This document shows positions 10,306-22,992 of a DNA stretch of 64,000 nt, piece by piece. The position numbers were made by a program, and so were the translations under genes. Location: positions 682,001 through 746,000 of the forward strand of contig CM041200.1 of the NCBI GenBank assembly GCA_023078555.1. The letters are read 5' to 3'. The stretch's first letter is position 1, and the number at the start of each line of letters is the position of its first letter. This DNA is from Ulva prolifera (lineage: Eukaryota > Chlorophyta > Ulvophyceae > Ulvales > Ulvaceae). Under the pieces are notes generated by a model. It had not been told where the DNA came from and searched no databases. It worked only from the letters and a program-made list of their open reading frames with translations.

Positions 10306-13300
10306 TCATTTGTTGAAGGAAAGATCAGTATGCAAACTACGCAGCTGCTCGATCGAGTTGGATTTGAATGCAACACAGTCAGTTAGAAAAGACACCCTGG
10401 TCTTCAAATCGGCACAACTTCGCTGCATCTGTGACCAGGTCTCCACCTTCAGCACGTTCTCACAAAGCTGTTGAAACGATGGTGCACGGGCAGCATGGCT
10501 GGGTCCAACAGTCGGATATCCAAGCAAGAGTTCAGATGCCCGGTTGGCTCCGTCTTGGCACAGGACCAAAAGATTCGCCACAACAGAAGCTAGCTGAGCA
10601 TCAGAGGCGATAAGGCACTGACATGAACACTCGACCGCAAATCTATGCACAAGCCGAGCGCATTGAGCTAAATCAAGTTCCGAGCGCATCAACTCGCTGT
10701 GAAATGAGCGCCACTGCTGCTGCAAACCCTTGTACATGTACGTCTGTATGCTTCGCAATGTACCCGACCCCACCTGCGACACACAAAGGTTCAAAGCGGA
10801 ATGAACCCTTTGATCAGTTTCTGGAGACAGCGAAATAATTTTAAAAAGAAAACAAGTGACCAACGCACGCTCAGAGATATCCAGCTGAATCTTAATGAGC
10901 AACTGCCAGGTCTGTCATTATATTGTGACCTGATCATGGCAGTAGCGCAAGCGACAGCGACTTGTATCAGAACATGTGTTTACAAAGCGATTATGGGTGG
11001 CAAGGCAAATACGAACCTGTAATGCGTGGCAAGTGACACCCAAGCGGTTGAGAGATTCTCTCACGGCAGGTGTCATCTCATGTCTTCTCGGATGATGTCT
11101 ACAAATCTTTCTCAAGGTCCACAATGTGTGCTCCAGGTGCATGGCCGCCCAGCGCACCCGAAGTAATACGGTGAAGACATCTACATTGACAGATTTTCAA
11201 TGGCTATTGATAAGTATGAGGGCTCAAACGTGACTGCCTGAGGCATTCAGCTGTGAGGACATGGTGTGGTGTTGTGAAACGATTTTGATCAGATGAGTAT
11301 ATTGTCTGCTGATATGCGGTTGCATGCAAGGGCAAATTTTTACTTTATGTAAGCATGTGCCAGTAATCTTCAGCTTTGATGCTTGCGCATGAAGTGGCCT
11401 TGTCATTCGCTTTGCGCCACACCCAGACACAGCAAGTGCATTGCACAGCATGGCCATGAAATACAAGAACACACACCAATTCCACAGTCACATCCATCTA
11501 GTAAGTGTGCAGCAGGAATCACCGTCATGCACGAAGTCTGTGCAGTGCTCAAGCCTTCGCTCGAAAGAGGTTAGCACACCTGCCATTGCAGTAATCGCTG
11601 CTGGTGGAACTAGAAGCTGCAGTGGTGCTTCTACGGTGCACGTAATTTGCATCGCATCCAGAGCGCTCACGTCGTTTGGGTCAATTGGCAAGTTGAGCAC
11701 AGGCTTTGGTGGATCTGGAGCTTCATCAGCATGCGTGCTTTGTGCAGACACCCATTGCTCGAATATGCCATCTTCAAGCTCATCAGATGTGAGAAGCCTC
11801 GCTGCTGCTGTGTCAGCGGATACCACACGCAGCGGGTCTAGAATGACACTGCACAGCCAATGAAGGCTGGGCCCCAACAGAAAAAGATAGCGAAACACAT
11901 GTGCACCCCGAAACACAAGGCGAATGGAATGTGACGAGTCAGCATAGATGAACACCTGAACTTGAGGCCCAGGTGTGAGATAGAGAGCCCATGGTATTTC
12001 ATGAGACTGTCTGTAAGGGCTTCTGAAATAGCATCGTCAAGGCGCTTGACCCTGAGCTCTCCAAAGTGCGACAGCTGGCGTCGTATTGCGTCAATGATGA
12101 CTTGCAGAAAGTGACCGTTGCCGCACAGCAGAACATCGTGGAGCGCCTCACACACACCTGGCAGGTGCAGGTCATCGCACACCAGCCGCATGCATGCGGA
12201 GCTGCTCAAGCGGTACTGTCCCAGCAGTGGCTCCTTTACGATGCATTCCAGGGCGGCCTCGGCCGGTACACAGCCAACGGCGGAGACGGTGCTTGCAACT
12301 TCCGCTGACTCTAACAGCCCGTCTAGATCTGCCACCTGAGGCAACCACCTTTTGCGGAGGCCCTGCCGGCTAGACACAGCAGTGGAAGCTGCACCACCTG
12401 CACTTGCAGAGGAATTTATCAGGAGTGATCCCAGAAAACATCAGGCCAGCATTACCACTATTTGATGAGACAGATGAGACCAACGAGCCAAGGTGCATAC
12501 GCACCCGTGTGTGAATGGGACCGCCCGGACTGGAAAGATGCCTGTAACTGCGAGCTTGATATCGCGGCCGCACAGCCACCCCAGTCCATGGCGGACCACC
12601 TCCCAGGCATGTGCTTGTGCGTGGCTCTGCGGGCAGCTTCTGTAGACGCTACCAGAGTGGACGAGGCATTGCTCAGACCTGGCAGCTCAGATATCGCGTC
12701 TGCCACCATCAAAGGCGCACCCCAGTCCGAAGCTGAAGTACCCATGCCCCCAAAGGGGCCGAAAGAAGCCCGGCTTGCAGCATCAGACCGTACAATCTCT
12801 GCTGCAGGCCGTATGAACTCTTCGCATGACAGCTGTGACTGCTGCGGCCACGAGGCGGCAGATTGACCCATGAACAAAATGTTCGAGCCGGATGCCTCAG
12901 CCCCACAGGGCGCAGTAACGTCTGCCTGCTTGAGATCACTGGGCCATGGGAGCATACTTTTGCTCATTCCCGGCATGCAAAGTGGCAGGGAGGCGGCCAC
13001 AGGCGAAAGCGCAAAGCACTTGCCTGCTCCAGACATCGGCTGGATGTTAGATGCTTGCCCGTCGCTACCCATCAGCAATGAATTCTCTTCTGCTACCGGT
13101 TGCAGGCAGCTGTGTGGTACGCCAGGCTGGGAGCGTTGCCATGCGATGGAGCTAGCAGCGCCGCCAGACTGGCCCATAGAAAAAATTGCAGATGATCCCG
13201 AAGTGACCGAGCGTGCTCTGGAGCTGAAATGCGAAAGAAAAAATGTCTGCGGGATGGATCTTGCTGCGCCTGAAACATGAGAGCCTCGTGTTGAGTTTGG

Positions 13301-15879
13301 GGCGGCCGCAGCGCTTGCACCGGCCACCCCTGCAGTAGCTTGGTTGGTTTGTCGTTGAAAATGCGCAAGTAGGGCTTGCTCCATCTTAAGAAGCCGCTGC
13401 AGGATAGACGTGATCAGTACTTACTTAAACAGAAGAAGTCAGTAGTGCAACTCAACGCGGTTGTTGGCGTATGCCCACATGCATGCCACAGACACATGAC
13501 ACCGACTCAGCATTTGCTATCAGTCCACAGTGGATGTCAAAGCATCGAAGCAAACCTGCAGAGCCTGGGTGCGCTGTGGCTGCAGTTTCCATCGCTGCAA
13601 GCGCCACGCCATGCGCATCTCAAGTACGTCCAGCTTCTGGCCTGCGTGAAGTAGCTGCCAGACCTCCTTCACAAGCGACTGTGTGTGCCCCACACTGACA
13701 TCCTGCCGCCACTCGTCTAGCAGCTCTTGCGCTAATTCTGCTGCTACCTGCGTGTCACATTCTGTGGGGAATCAAGATTGGGCACTCAAGCAGTCACAAC
13801 AAGTAGCCACAAGAGATGCCGAGCTACGACAGCAAAGGCAGGCACGATCCTCCAGTGTGTTGGCACACCTGAGCTCGAGATTGATGCTCCTCCGCTGCAC
13901 ATTGCTGCTTCTGCAGCTCAGCAGCGCGCTGCAGGCGCTTGACGTGCTGAAGCTGAACTGCCCGCTTCTCCTCAAGCTGCGCAAGGCGCTGGTAATTCTG
14001 CAGGTCTTGCAGCCGCTCCAGCGCCACGCCCGCTTCTTCAGCTGCACGCGACTCAGAGAGCCGTGCCATCATAGTGTTGACTGCATCCTGCCTCTCCTTG
14101 ACTCCAGTACATGTCACAGACAATGCATGTTGCACAGCAGGCGCATGCCAAGCCATGCTGGGTCCCCACGCAGGATCTTGCCCTGCCGGGACACTGAGTT
14201 TTCTGGCGGTATGGACTGGACGCATGCAGGCAGAAGGCTCATTGCTACAAATGCTGACCCCGGCACGCATGCCTTGCATCTGCCGGAGCGCACTATCTGT
14301 CACAAGTGGCAACATGAATTGGCATTGCGACAGGCTGGCCAGAAACCTGATTTGCACCCCCGTTGTCAAAATGATATCATGCAGTGGCGCCATAAAGCCT
14401 GGCAGCTCCAGTCTTAAACCCGTCAACGGCAAACGCCATGGCTTCTCTTCTATGGAGCTGGGGCTTGTAGTGTTGAAGAATCGACGGCATGGCCGGTCTC
14501 TAAATATAGACAAGCACGTGTTTGTATGATCTTCTGCGCTGTGTGTCCAGCAAAACACTTGATCCAGCAGGGGTCGCATCGATTCACCAAGAAGGTAGCG
14601 GCACACATGGGCGTGCACCGGATTGCAGGTTGCAAGAACTGCATACAGCCTGGTCAGCGTTGGTTCCACAAATATGAACTCTGCCTACTTTCCGGTTGTT
14701 CAAGGTGTAGAGTTTCCGGTGATCCGATGATAGGTAATAGACCTGGGAGATCGTACATGCGTGAAGGTGATCCAGCAGTGCGCTGGAGCCGAAGAAAGGT
14801 GCAGTTTCCCATTTCATGGGAACATGTTCACCCTCTGCAACATCCCGCGCTTCATCTACATGGCACCAGCACAAGCTGGCCAACATGGCAACCTACAAAT
14901 CGTGTCAGCATTAGAATCGGCAAATGATCCAGTAACATGTGGAAAGCATTTACACTCTTGCACCAAATTGGACATGGTGCACAACGGGCAGCAGCATGGG
15001 TGACCAGATCTGCACCTGACTGCGAATAGAGGTGGTGTGCTGGACCAGTTCATTCGGCGTTGGAAATGAATCGGAGGCGACACCCATGTCTTCATTACTT
15101 GTCTCGGCTACTCTACGCAGCTGGACAGACATGCTGCATGTTTGCATTTGAACTGCATGCATGTGTAGCACCGTGCTGACAGCTGCTGCAAAGGCCATTT
15201 GTGTTGCATCGGCTTTTTGGCAAGAGAACTTCGTGTAGTGGTGCACGAAAGTCACCAGTCGAGCTCTCAGAATGCCTGTGATTGCCACAGGCTTCAGCAG
15301 GTTGTACATCGCCAATGGCCTGATTCGATCTGTGTGAAGTTGCCCGGAAAGAAGAATTGCACATGCTGTGAGTGAACCTTGTAGAGCTCGCATCACAGTT
15401 GTCGAGATGTCCCGATCTGAGAGCCTAGACTGAACACCTGAACATGCCTCAGGTGCTCCATTGCTACTGCCAAGTGGCATGATGTTTGCTTGGCAAATTC
15501 CCTCCGAGTAATGACTTCTTGGGCTACTTTCGCTGGAAGGAGCATCGATTCGGGGATGTTGGGCACCATGGTGAGAGGCCATGGTGCCCAACAGGACATC
15601 TCCAGAGGTCATGCGCTGGTGCAGGTCGCCCCAGCGAACCAGGGCATGGTGTGCCTTTGCATCCCCAATACTGCTATCAATGCGGTGCATCATGGTGGCA
15701 AGCTGATCCTCTTGTAAGCCTTCAGATGCGAGCTGTGAAACACCTGGCAGATAGCTACTTTGCTCAGACGTCCGAGCACAGCTGTGGCCCGTCTCATCAG
15801 CAGGGTCACCCACACTGCTAACGCGCGGAAAGGCCATAGCCAAAGTATTGAAGCGGCAGATTGTTGCAGCGTGGGACAT
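10306..15879 (-). CDS. Gamma-tubulin complex component, GCP5/6-like (Spc97/Spc98 family)
   Basis: A long split gene starts at ATG 15879 and stops at 10306. Exon 1 (about 290 residues) carries the GCP N-terminal signature: MRALQGSLTACAILL, later GILRARLVTFVHHYTKF and AFAAAVSTVLHMHAVQM. Near 14669-14500, RLYAVLATCNPVHAHVCRYL matches the 'L..W/L-x-G' helix of GCPs. An E/Q-rich coiled coil (14050-13820) and a Ser/Ala/Gln-rich insert (13384-12458) separate the two halves, as in GCP6. The C-terminal half starts near 12377: KEPLLGQYRLSSSACMRLVC and LHDVLLCGNGHFLQVIIDAI, the gamma-tubulin-binding domain. It ends with long helices at 11157-10918 and 10902-10306. Such proteins cap and shape the gamma-tubulin ring that nucleates microtubules. 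Exact exon borders are not all resolved; GCP6 fits better than GCP5 because of the insert. Confidence 0.8.
12458..13384 (-). other. Low-complexity Ser/Ala/Gln-rich insert of the GCP5/6-like protein
   Basis: This part of the frame has about 300 residues rich in Ser, Ala, Gly, Gln and Met without hydrophobic core spacing, between the N- and C-terminal GCP domains. GCP6 proteins are known for a long, poorly conserved insert at this place. Whether all of it is exon, or partly intron, is not decided by sequence alone. Confidence 0.5.
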
Positions 15880-16438
15880 CCTAGTTAGATTGACATTGAT
15901 CAGGTTAACACGCGAGCGTTGGAATTGCTTCCGTTCGAGTCGCGGACGGCCCGCGTCTTCTAGACGACGAAGAGTTGTCGATGTGGTCAGTCAGCACCCC
16001 GCCAAGTAATCTCTTTGAGTCTCCGATACCCCGCGCTGCTGCGATCAAGAGCTCCCGGGCCCTCAAGACACATATATACTTGAGGACAAACACAGCACGC
16101 GCATAAACAGTGATCAGCTGAGGCCAGCAATGGGCATCGTCTTGAGGCTGAGAGAGTCGTTCAAATCGCTCACGAAGCTAGCGTCGCCAGCGTTCTGCCA
16201 ACGTGCCAAGCTTGATTCGCGTCATTTGGTCCCGCACTGTGTGGGCAAGACAGTGGATTGCCACATGTTGGCGTGCACAGACTAGCACACGTTCTAGTGA
16301 TGCAACCTGTCGACGAAGGCGCATGGGGTCATGACGGTGGGACGACTATGCTTGTACAGATTCAATCAATTCCATCGCCTATCAACTGATGAGCCATTCA
16401 AATCACAACTTTGAATTTGCAGCCACTGTTTTCATTGT
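15880..16438. promoter_or_regulatory. Shared upstream region of two divergent genes
   Basis: About 560 bases separate the start of the GCP5/6-like gene (-) from the start of the RNI-like gene (+), so both promoters must lie here. A short imperfect inverted repeat (CCTCAAG ... CTTGAGG) sits at about 16055-16085 around 'ACATATATAC'. No classical TATA box is certain. Confidence 0.4.
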
Positions 16439-18108
16439 ATGTATGACGCAGCGCGCATTTTATACCATCTCCACTATCTCAGAGATAGGAACTCACCAAG
16501 TCCATTTTACGCAGACGGCATGAACGCGCCGGAGCTGGACCTCATCGCTATATGCGATGTTACGCGGGAAGATGTACGGTCGAATTCGTCAGAGAGGAAA
16601 AGTATGATCCTATCGCCTTGCACAGAGATGCCCTTGATCGGGTGGAGTGCAGCCGCTGTGTCCGCACAGCATCACGAAACATGCTTGATCATGAGCGAAA
16701 GATGCTTGCACGAGGATCAGGGCAGTTTGAGATGCAAGACCGGTGAAAGTGAACGACATCGGCTCAGCAACCAACCTGTCCCCTCACTGAGGAGCCTTGC
16801 GCTGGGTTATCTTGCCCCATACGTGGCAGACTTTGTACACGAGGATGCGGTACATCTGCCTTCAAGTATACGTGCCACCCTGCTTGCGCTTGCAAGGTGT
16901 GTGCACCTTTCATTTGCGGAAATCAATTTTCATCTGATCAGAATCTGCTGCTCTACTAGATATCGCCATGCCAAGCCAACCCTTTTCACTTTCAGGCGGA
17001 GGCATGAACTGTCTGACGCAATCCTCATGGCTTTAGTAGATGAAACTTTCGCTTCGCTAGACCTGAGAGCTTGTGCACATGTGCGGCCGAAGACCCTTGT
17101 GTTGGTGATATCTCGTTTACCTATGCTGCAGAGCTTGGATCTCTCAGGCTGCAATTTCACAAGCGAGCTAGTGTATAGTCTGCCATTCAGCTGCCCACAT
17201 CTGCGGGTGCTCCGGCTATCTTGTACAGGTACCGCAAACGTAGATTTGCGAGCCTGGCAGAGGCTCGTCCCCAGGGTGCTACCCAGCACAGTAGAGACAT
17301 GGGAGGAGGACACGTCCACTCGAAGCAGGTGCGCAGTACACAGCTGGGGTCACAACTCACTGCAGCGCAACAAAGCAGAAGCATGAATGATGCATCAAAT
17401 GATTGCTGATGGCCAGCTGTACACCAGCGGCAAGAATGCATGCTTATGGACCTGGTGATTGGGGTGATGAGCTCTTGAGATGATATGCTGGGGCAAGGTG
17501 AAGATGAATCCCAGGATTTGCAGGGGCTTGATCTGCTTAAAATGGCTCTGCTGGCCAGATGTACCAACTGAGATCGCAGATTTGTTCCTGCGGCGGTGGC
17601 CAAAAGTGAATTTGAACCACCACGCCCTTGAAGACTCGCAGAATACCACCAAGAGGAAAGAAATTGTCCCACCTGAGGCGTTGCCTTGGGTATGCCTGGA
17701 TGATGGTCCCGCCTCTGCTGCAGCGCCATCTGCCTTACGGCTCATTCCAGCGCAAACTCAAGTGAAGCAGAACTGCTCCAAGCGGCATAGAGAACGTACT
17801 GTGGGTACGGCTTCGGCGGAGCCTGGCAGCATGTATGGTAGTGGAGCTTGCTCACCTTCATTGCGAAATGCTGTGTGTGCTGTGGTTGGTAGTGAGATAT
17901 ATGCACATGTGCCTCCGCAGATGAGATCCTACTGTTGTAAAATCACACAAATCCAATCATGTGTGTAGGTCAGTGTCCATTGGGCGCGGATAGCGATGAC
18001 GAAGGGGATCATGTTGGAGTGGACTATGTGGGCAAGGCCCCTCACAAGCCTCACAGCAGCTCAGCGCATGCGGCATTGCAACGTTGGATGGACGCGACGA
18101 ACCTGTGA
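16439..18108 (+). CDS. RNI-like / leucine-rich-repeat protein of plant type
   Basis: Three exons (16439-17328, 17524-17837, 17969-18108) join in phase 2 and phase 1 with GT-AG introns to give 447 residues. After a variable N-terminus comes VPSLRSLALGYLAPYVADFV, then RRRHELSDAILMALVDETFA, then LRR-type units: LDLRACAHVRPKTL, LQSLDLSGCNFTSELV and LRVLRLSCTGTANVDLRAW. The second exon opens with RGLICLKWLCWPDVP and later has VPPEALPWVCLDDGPA. This order matches plant RNI-like proteins ('SLRWLVWP...VPSEAFPDVALDEP'). The last exon is acidic (DSDDEGDHVGVDYVG). Role unknown; probably a protein-interaction scaffold. ATG 16439 is the first in frame; a later ATG at about 16520 (MNAPELDLIA) is an equally good start. 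Confidence 0.78.
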
Positions 18109-18391
18109 CCACCTGCCACATAGCATGCTTGGGCAGGGGCCCATCGCATGTCTGACATTGTGTTGATCAGCGATGAAATCCGCATTCTGGCTGCATGCAT
18201 TCGTCTGTACCGACGTGCCGCTGTTGGTGTAGGCACCTTGCAAATTTGATATCCATGTGTCATTGTGTCTGCTTATGTCGCCTACACGTTCCATTGGGGA
18301 GGCCCGCAAGCGTCATTTCTCCTGCTGTCAGGCCTTCGGAACAGATCCCGCATCCACTACCATCAGGTCTCGCTGCCCCACAATCATCCCC

Positions 18392-19172
18392 ATGATTAAT
18401 TGTCGAAATCACGTACGAGCGGTTTCTTTCTCGCGAGTGCCGCGAAAGCCATCAATTCCACGTACGCACGGGCAGGGCCACTTCTGTCGAAGAGGGCTGC
18501 CAAATTGGAGCGCCGACACACAGATCGATTATTTGAGTGCCGCGGTATACGTCTGCCTCGCAGCAGGCACACCAGTAGCGATCGAGTCGGCATGGCGTGA
18601 ACTGGTAAGCTGGCAATTACAATCTACAATTACAATCTGTGGCCTTCCGGAGAAAGATTTTGCCTATACTAGATGCCATACATCGATGCAGGGCATGCAA
18701 CGCATTCCGAAACTCCCATATCAAGCGCTTGAGCATGCAGAAACCCAAGTCTTGCAAGGCATGTACCGGATGTGGGTATATACTGTGCTGCACATGTAAA
18801 GGTAGAGGCAAGGTGAGCGCCAGTGGCCTGCTTGAGCATCTGGTAACCTGGTGCTTCGCCATGTCTGTTTCCACTTGTGTAGAGGCGGGCACTGAACATG
18901 ACCCACCGTCGTCAACTGCTTCATGTTAATGGCTTTTTAGTTCTCATTCTGAAACAAGTTCCATGGAGTCTTCCTTGTAGGTTGGTGGATTAGGCTTTGG
19001 AGTGGCCGTCCCTGAACAAGCAAATAAATGTCCGAAATGTGGGGGTACAGGCCACAATGATTGCGGCGGCTGCGAAACAACTGGACTAGCGAATAGCTGG
19101 TTGTGGACACCAGTGACCAAAGACGGAGGATGGGGTCCCAGAGGTAATGGCCCCGGTGGCTGGCAGGATTAG
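18392..19172 (+). CDS. J-less DnaJ-type zinc-finger protein, probably plastid
   Basis: Three exons (18392-18604, 18657-18812, 18981-19172) join in phase 0 to give 186 residues. The N-terminus MINCRNHVRAVSFSRVPRKP is basic and Ser-rich like a transit peptide. A hydrophobic segment follows (YLSAAVYVCLAAGTPVAI). Then come four CxxCxGxG-type motifs: CKACTGCG, CCTCKGRG, CPKCGGTG and CGGCETTG, the zinc-binding cysteine-rich domain of DnaJ without a J domain. A Gly-rich tail ends GPRGNGPGGWQD. Relatives in plants (BSD2, PSA2, LQY1 groups) act as thiol chaperones in photosynthetic complex assembly; which group this belongs to is not decided. The first intron would be only 52 bases. Confidence 0.8.
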
Positions 19173-19846
19173 GGCCAATTCCGTGCTGGTGTCACGACAT
19201 CGACGGCATGAAACACGCATGGTCACGCGCATGTGCACATGGCATATCCTTTCATATCCTTGATCGTGACAACATGACCAGCTCTGTTCCGCGGACAGCC
19301 ACTGTCATTCCAGTCAGAGACCGTCCGCTGACCAACAATGTTTCAGCTTGTCCAAAACATCAACCTCATCCGGAAGTCGTAGGTTTTGAATATCGTGGGA
19401 CCAAGAGCCCTGCCTTGAATTGAAGGGCACCATGGAGTCGCTGTGTTTGACGTGTCCGGTGGATGAGTGATGTGAATGAGACGAGTCTAAACGAGTGCTG
19501 CAGATACAAAATTTGAGAAAGAAAGTCTAGCACCTGACTGGAATGCCGTATGATCAGCAATATTCAAATAGTTGTGTTCTTTGTCACCTTGGTGTCAACT
19601 GATGTTCCATCGACTCAGTTTATCTCAACCAGTTTCCTATGGTTCAGTCAGCATCTGGAAATCTGCATTGTCCGATCATGCACTTCATGCGTTCGACATT
19701 TCCGCCCTTCTTACAATTAAGCAATGTTGTCAATTCTTGATGTCTCCTTGCATACACATATCTGTTCACCAGGTGCGCAATCTCTTGCAGCCGTAGCATC
19801 AATACAATGCAGCCCGCTATGCAACGGATTCTATCTGTCCTTCAAG
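19173..19846. other. Intergenic stretch between convergent genes
   Basis: About 670 bases that should contain the 3' ends of the DnaJ-type gene (+) and the allantoin synthase gene (-). No coding signal, repeat or RNA gene is seen. Confidence 0.5.
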
Positions 19847-21425
19847 TCAGCTACCACGATAGGTGCAGTATGAGAAAGGGCTGATGAGCAACGGAATATG
19901 AAATTGTTCTCCCGCAGTTTGCTGAGTGATTGTGAAGTCAATTACTGGTTGTGGGTAAAATGCATAGCTCAGACCGGCGCTGCTGTAGTACTCGGCAGTG
20001 TCAAAAGCAACCCTGTACATGCCAGGTGACATGTCGAGGCCCTCGCTAAGCCCTTCAGCTCTACCGTCCAGATTTGTTTTCACCTGATTCAGTGTCCTCC
20101 ACACGGCATCCTGCGGCCTGCATGGCCGATGGATATGCTGGCACAATTTGGACATGTGCATCATGACGCATCCAGTCAGGCACGCTGACACCTGAAAACA
20201 TGAACAGGTGCGAACCCCTGTATGGGTGGGCGCAGTGCTTCATACAGGGGATCCTTCCACAGAACAGTACGTACCTGCTTCCTTCCTCACTGCGAAACAG
20301 TGTCACTGGTAAACTTCTAGCAGGGGCGCCACGCATTGTGTCGAGCACATGGCATGTGATGTGTTGCCGAGGGCCAGCATCTGCACGCAGCAGGTCCACT
20401 CCATGTGCTCCAGGGTCAAGGTGCCTCAAAAGCTTACCTGCGAATTTTCATAAGCCTTGCGGGGGCTAGCATGGGGCCATGGGCGAAGAAGTGGCACCAA
20501 ATAGTCAGGATAGCTGCAGGCCTCCATCGCTCAAGGTGCTGGGGTGCCTGGACTATGTTACCTACAATACCCACAATCACAACAAAGGAGGATCTGCATG
20601 TGAGCACACCGGTGCGTTGTTCTGCCTTAGCTTGGGCATGGGCACCCGCGCGTGTTTGTATGCACTTTGTCAGGCGGTCCTCAATAATTCGGATTTCTTG
20701 CTGTGCAGCTTCCTTCAGCTCAGTCATAGGAGAGTTATGATATCTGCGGCACAAGCACAGATTCGCTATCATGTAGTCAGAAATGCACATAACTGCCGCA
20801 ATGTGATGCACCGGCTTGGGCGTGTCGGTGCGGAGCGGAGGCCAGCACACCGCTCCTGGATACGCTGCAGAACTTGGAGGGGAGATTTTCCCTTTGCAAA
20901 CAACAAGAAAACATGTCCGAACTTATGTTCATACTTCTTGTTCCAGTCTCGCATTTGGACACTGAAGGTTTGGCTTTCTGCCAGTAACTCGTCTTGTTCT
21001 GCGGCTGCCTCAAGTTCAAAATCTGTCCTTGAAGCATGATGCTTGTTCTGCACTGCCTGGATATCACCCAGGCGAGGATGAGCCTGGATTGCCTCTAACC
21101 AGCCAGCAATTGGAACCTGGACAAATGACTTGTCCCAATCACTGATGTGTACCATGCAGTGCAGTTGTGCTTGGCTTTTCATCACAAAGGGCAAGGTGCA
21201 ATTGACCTACACGGTATAATCCCACGTACACAACGCAGGCTCGTAGGTACTGGTTGCATCCGGGCATCACGATCAGCGTACCTGCTGCCACCAGAGTCTT
21301 CTGGCTTCTTCAACAGCCCCCTGCAGACTGGTGAAGGTTTGACGATGCATTGCTTCGATCCAGCATTTGCAGCCAGAGCAGGTCTGCAGCTCAGAAGAAG
21401 AAAATTGAATTGGCTTCGATGCCAT
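19847..21425 (-). CDS. TTL: Allantoin synthase: OHCU decarboxylase fused to 5-hydroxyisourate hydrolase
   Basis: Start ATG 21425. Exon 1 (21425-21282) ends AVEEARRLWWQQ. Exon 2 (21116-20851) begins VPIAGWLEAIQAHPRLGD, the OHCU-decarboxylase core, and ends KKYEHKFGHVFLLFAKGKS...RIQER. It splices in phase to RYHNSPMTELKEAAQQEIRI (from 20743). A transthyretin-like half follows: HITCHVLDTMRGAPARSLPV near 20350-20270, then GMYRVAFDTAEYYSS, and the C-terminus FSYCTYRGS with the diagnostic Y-R-G-S. The fused enzyme carries out the last two steps of urate breakdown: 5-hydroxyisourate to OHCU to S-allantoin. The fusion is as in plants. Plant proteins reach the peroxisome through an internal PTS2 that I could not locate here. 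Exon borders between 20743 and 20200 are approximate. Confidence 0.9.
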
Positions 21426-21837
21426 GGACTTGGTGTCCGTTCAGGTTAAGCGAATATTGCGCGGGTCTCTGCAGCGGAATATGTATCGTTCATCTAGCTG
21501 CGTAGTTTGTAATCAATACACACCGTCCAAGTTTTGGCTGAGGGCCGCTCCAGTTTTTGTTATTGTCTCCTTTGATTTTGGCAGTCCTTCTTGACAACGC
21601 GGTTGGTGTGGTCTTCACCCGCCGGAGCATGCATGCGACTCTCGAGTCATTCGCAGCATTATCGCGAGGTACGATCATGAGCGGTCAGCACTGCCTTCAG
21701 TTCCTCAACAACTTGTGGTTGTGATGGGGCGCCCTGTTGTGAGGCGGGTCCAAGATCAGCAGGGCCGTCTAATATACGGTGCAGATGGACGCTGTGAATT
21801 CGTAAAACTAATAACGCGATAGAACCTTACTGGAGAC
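21426..21837. promoter_or_regulatory. Shared upstream region of divergent genes
   Basis: About 410 bases between the ATG of allantoin synthase (-) and the ATG of the small gene at 21838 (+). Both promoters are expected here. No clear TATA box or repeat. Confidence 0.35.
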
Positions 21838-22242
21838 ATGTCAATGTTTGGATTTGCTTTGGGAGCAGGTACAACATGGGCAGCCGCTCTGTACATTGAG
21901 GTATTGTTCCGAGCCTTCACGTTTGAAATTGAGCATGATGTGCATGAGAACTAGTTCCACAAACATCTGTGAGCTGAGATGACAGGGCAGCATGCAAACA
22001 TATACCTGAATTCCGCGGCTCCGTTGCAGAGGGAGATGTACCACAGCGCACGAGACACGGCAGCACGGCTGAATGGAACCATGATTGTTTCAAAAGTTCA
22101 GCCCCAGATATTAGAGGAGGAGATTGCGTTTGCAAAGCATATGGGCCTTCATGCTCTAGCTGCATTGGCATCGACATGGAATCAGTCGGTGGATGCTATC
22201 TTCCAGCCTGTGATATCAGAGCTTCAAAAACGGGGCTGGTGA
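21838..22242 (+). CDS. Small unidentified protein with an N-terminal hydrophobic segment
   Basis: Two exons (21838-21900 and 22030-22242) join in phase 0 to give 91 residues. The start MSMFGFALGAGTTWAAALYI is a single Gly/Ala-rich hydrophobic segment. The second exon is mainly amphipathic helix (REMYHSARDTAARLNGTMIV, then EEEIAFAKHMGLHALAALAS). Size and layout resemble small mitochondrial inner-membrane organising proteins, but I see no diagnostic motif. The ATG lies at the very start of the hydrophobic segment, which supports this start. Confidence 0.55.
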
Positions 22243-22646
22243 TTGCTTCAAGCAATGGCAACATGTTTGGCGGCTTCTTCGCTTTCAAATACAGGCCAGG
22301 CTTCTGCCAAGGGGGGGCATGGGTCAGATAGCATTGATGTGATGACGCTCTGCAAGCGCGGCTTTGAAATCTGTGGCAACTGAGGTCTCGTATCGTAATC
22401 TATTAATATCAGTGTAAACAATGATGTCACCACAACTGTCTGATGCAAGTGAGCACAGAATCAGCGGATGTGGTGGAGAGTGTTACGAGATCCCTTGTCA
22501 AGTGACCCACATACATAGGTCAGATTCGCACATGTGACATCACCAGTGCTGCCAATCCGCACAAACCTGCATGTGCTTCATAGAAGTTCGATGGAAAGCA
22601 GGTCTGCAGGACCCTGGAACGGGCGCCTCTGTATTTCAGTGGATCC

Positions 22647-22979
22647 GTGATGTGTGTGGCTGGAAGTGTGTCTTGTCACATTGGCGAAGGTGACCACACA
22701 GGAGGCCTGTGCCCTGCGCTACTCCGAGCAAAGTGTAGTTACTATAAGGGAGCAACGGTATTACACGTCATTGTGATTGTTTCTGTTGTAATGGTTTTCT
22801 TTTTCGATGAACAGACATATTTAAGTGACAGCACGGCATGGGTTTCGAGACAGATCAAGGCACAGCAGAAAGCAGAGAATATCCGTTCTCTAAAATACCA
22901 CGTGGCTCCAGACCTAAGGGCCGCACTTGCACACTTGGAGCTGGGCCGAAATCCTACAGTGCGCACCGTGGTGCCATAA
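22647..22979 (+). CDS. Unidentified small coding exon
   Basis: The second half of this frame looks real: STAWVSRQIKAQQKAENIRS, DLRAALAHLELGRNP, then a stop at 22977-22979. A hydrophobic run (HVIVIVSVVMVFFF) precedes it and may be intron or a membrane segment. It could be a terminal exon of the gene at 21838 or a separate gene. No family recognised. Confidence 0.4.
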   Translation: MMCVAGSVSCHIGEGDHTGGLCPALLRAKCSYYKGATVLHVIVIVSVVMVFFFDEQTYLSDSTAWVSRQIKAQQKAENIRSLKYHVAPDLRAALAHLELGRNPTVRTVVP

Positions 22980-22992
22980 GCTGAATTACATG

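Noticed and set aside
21838-22979. MICOS (MIC10/MIC13-like) subunit
   Set aside because: Size and hydrophobic start fit loosely, but no glycine-zipper or family motif can be pointed to, so left unnamed.
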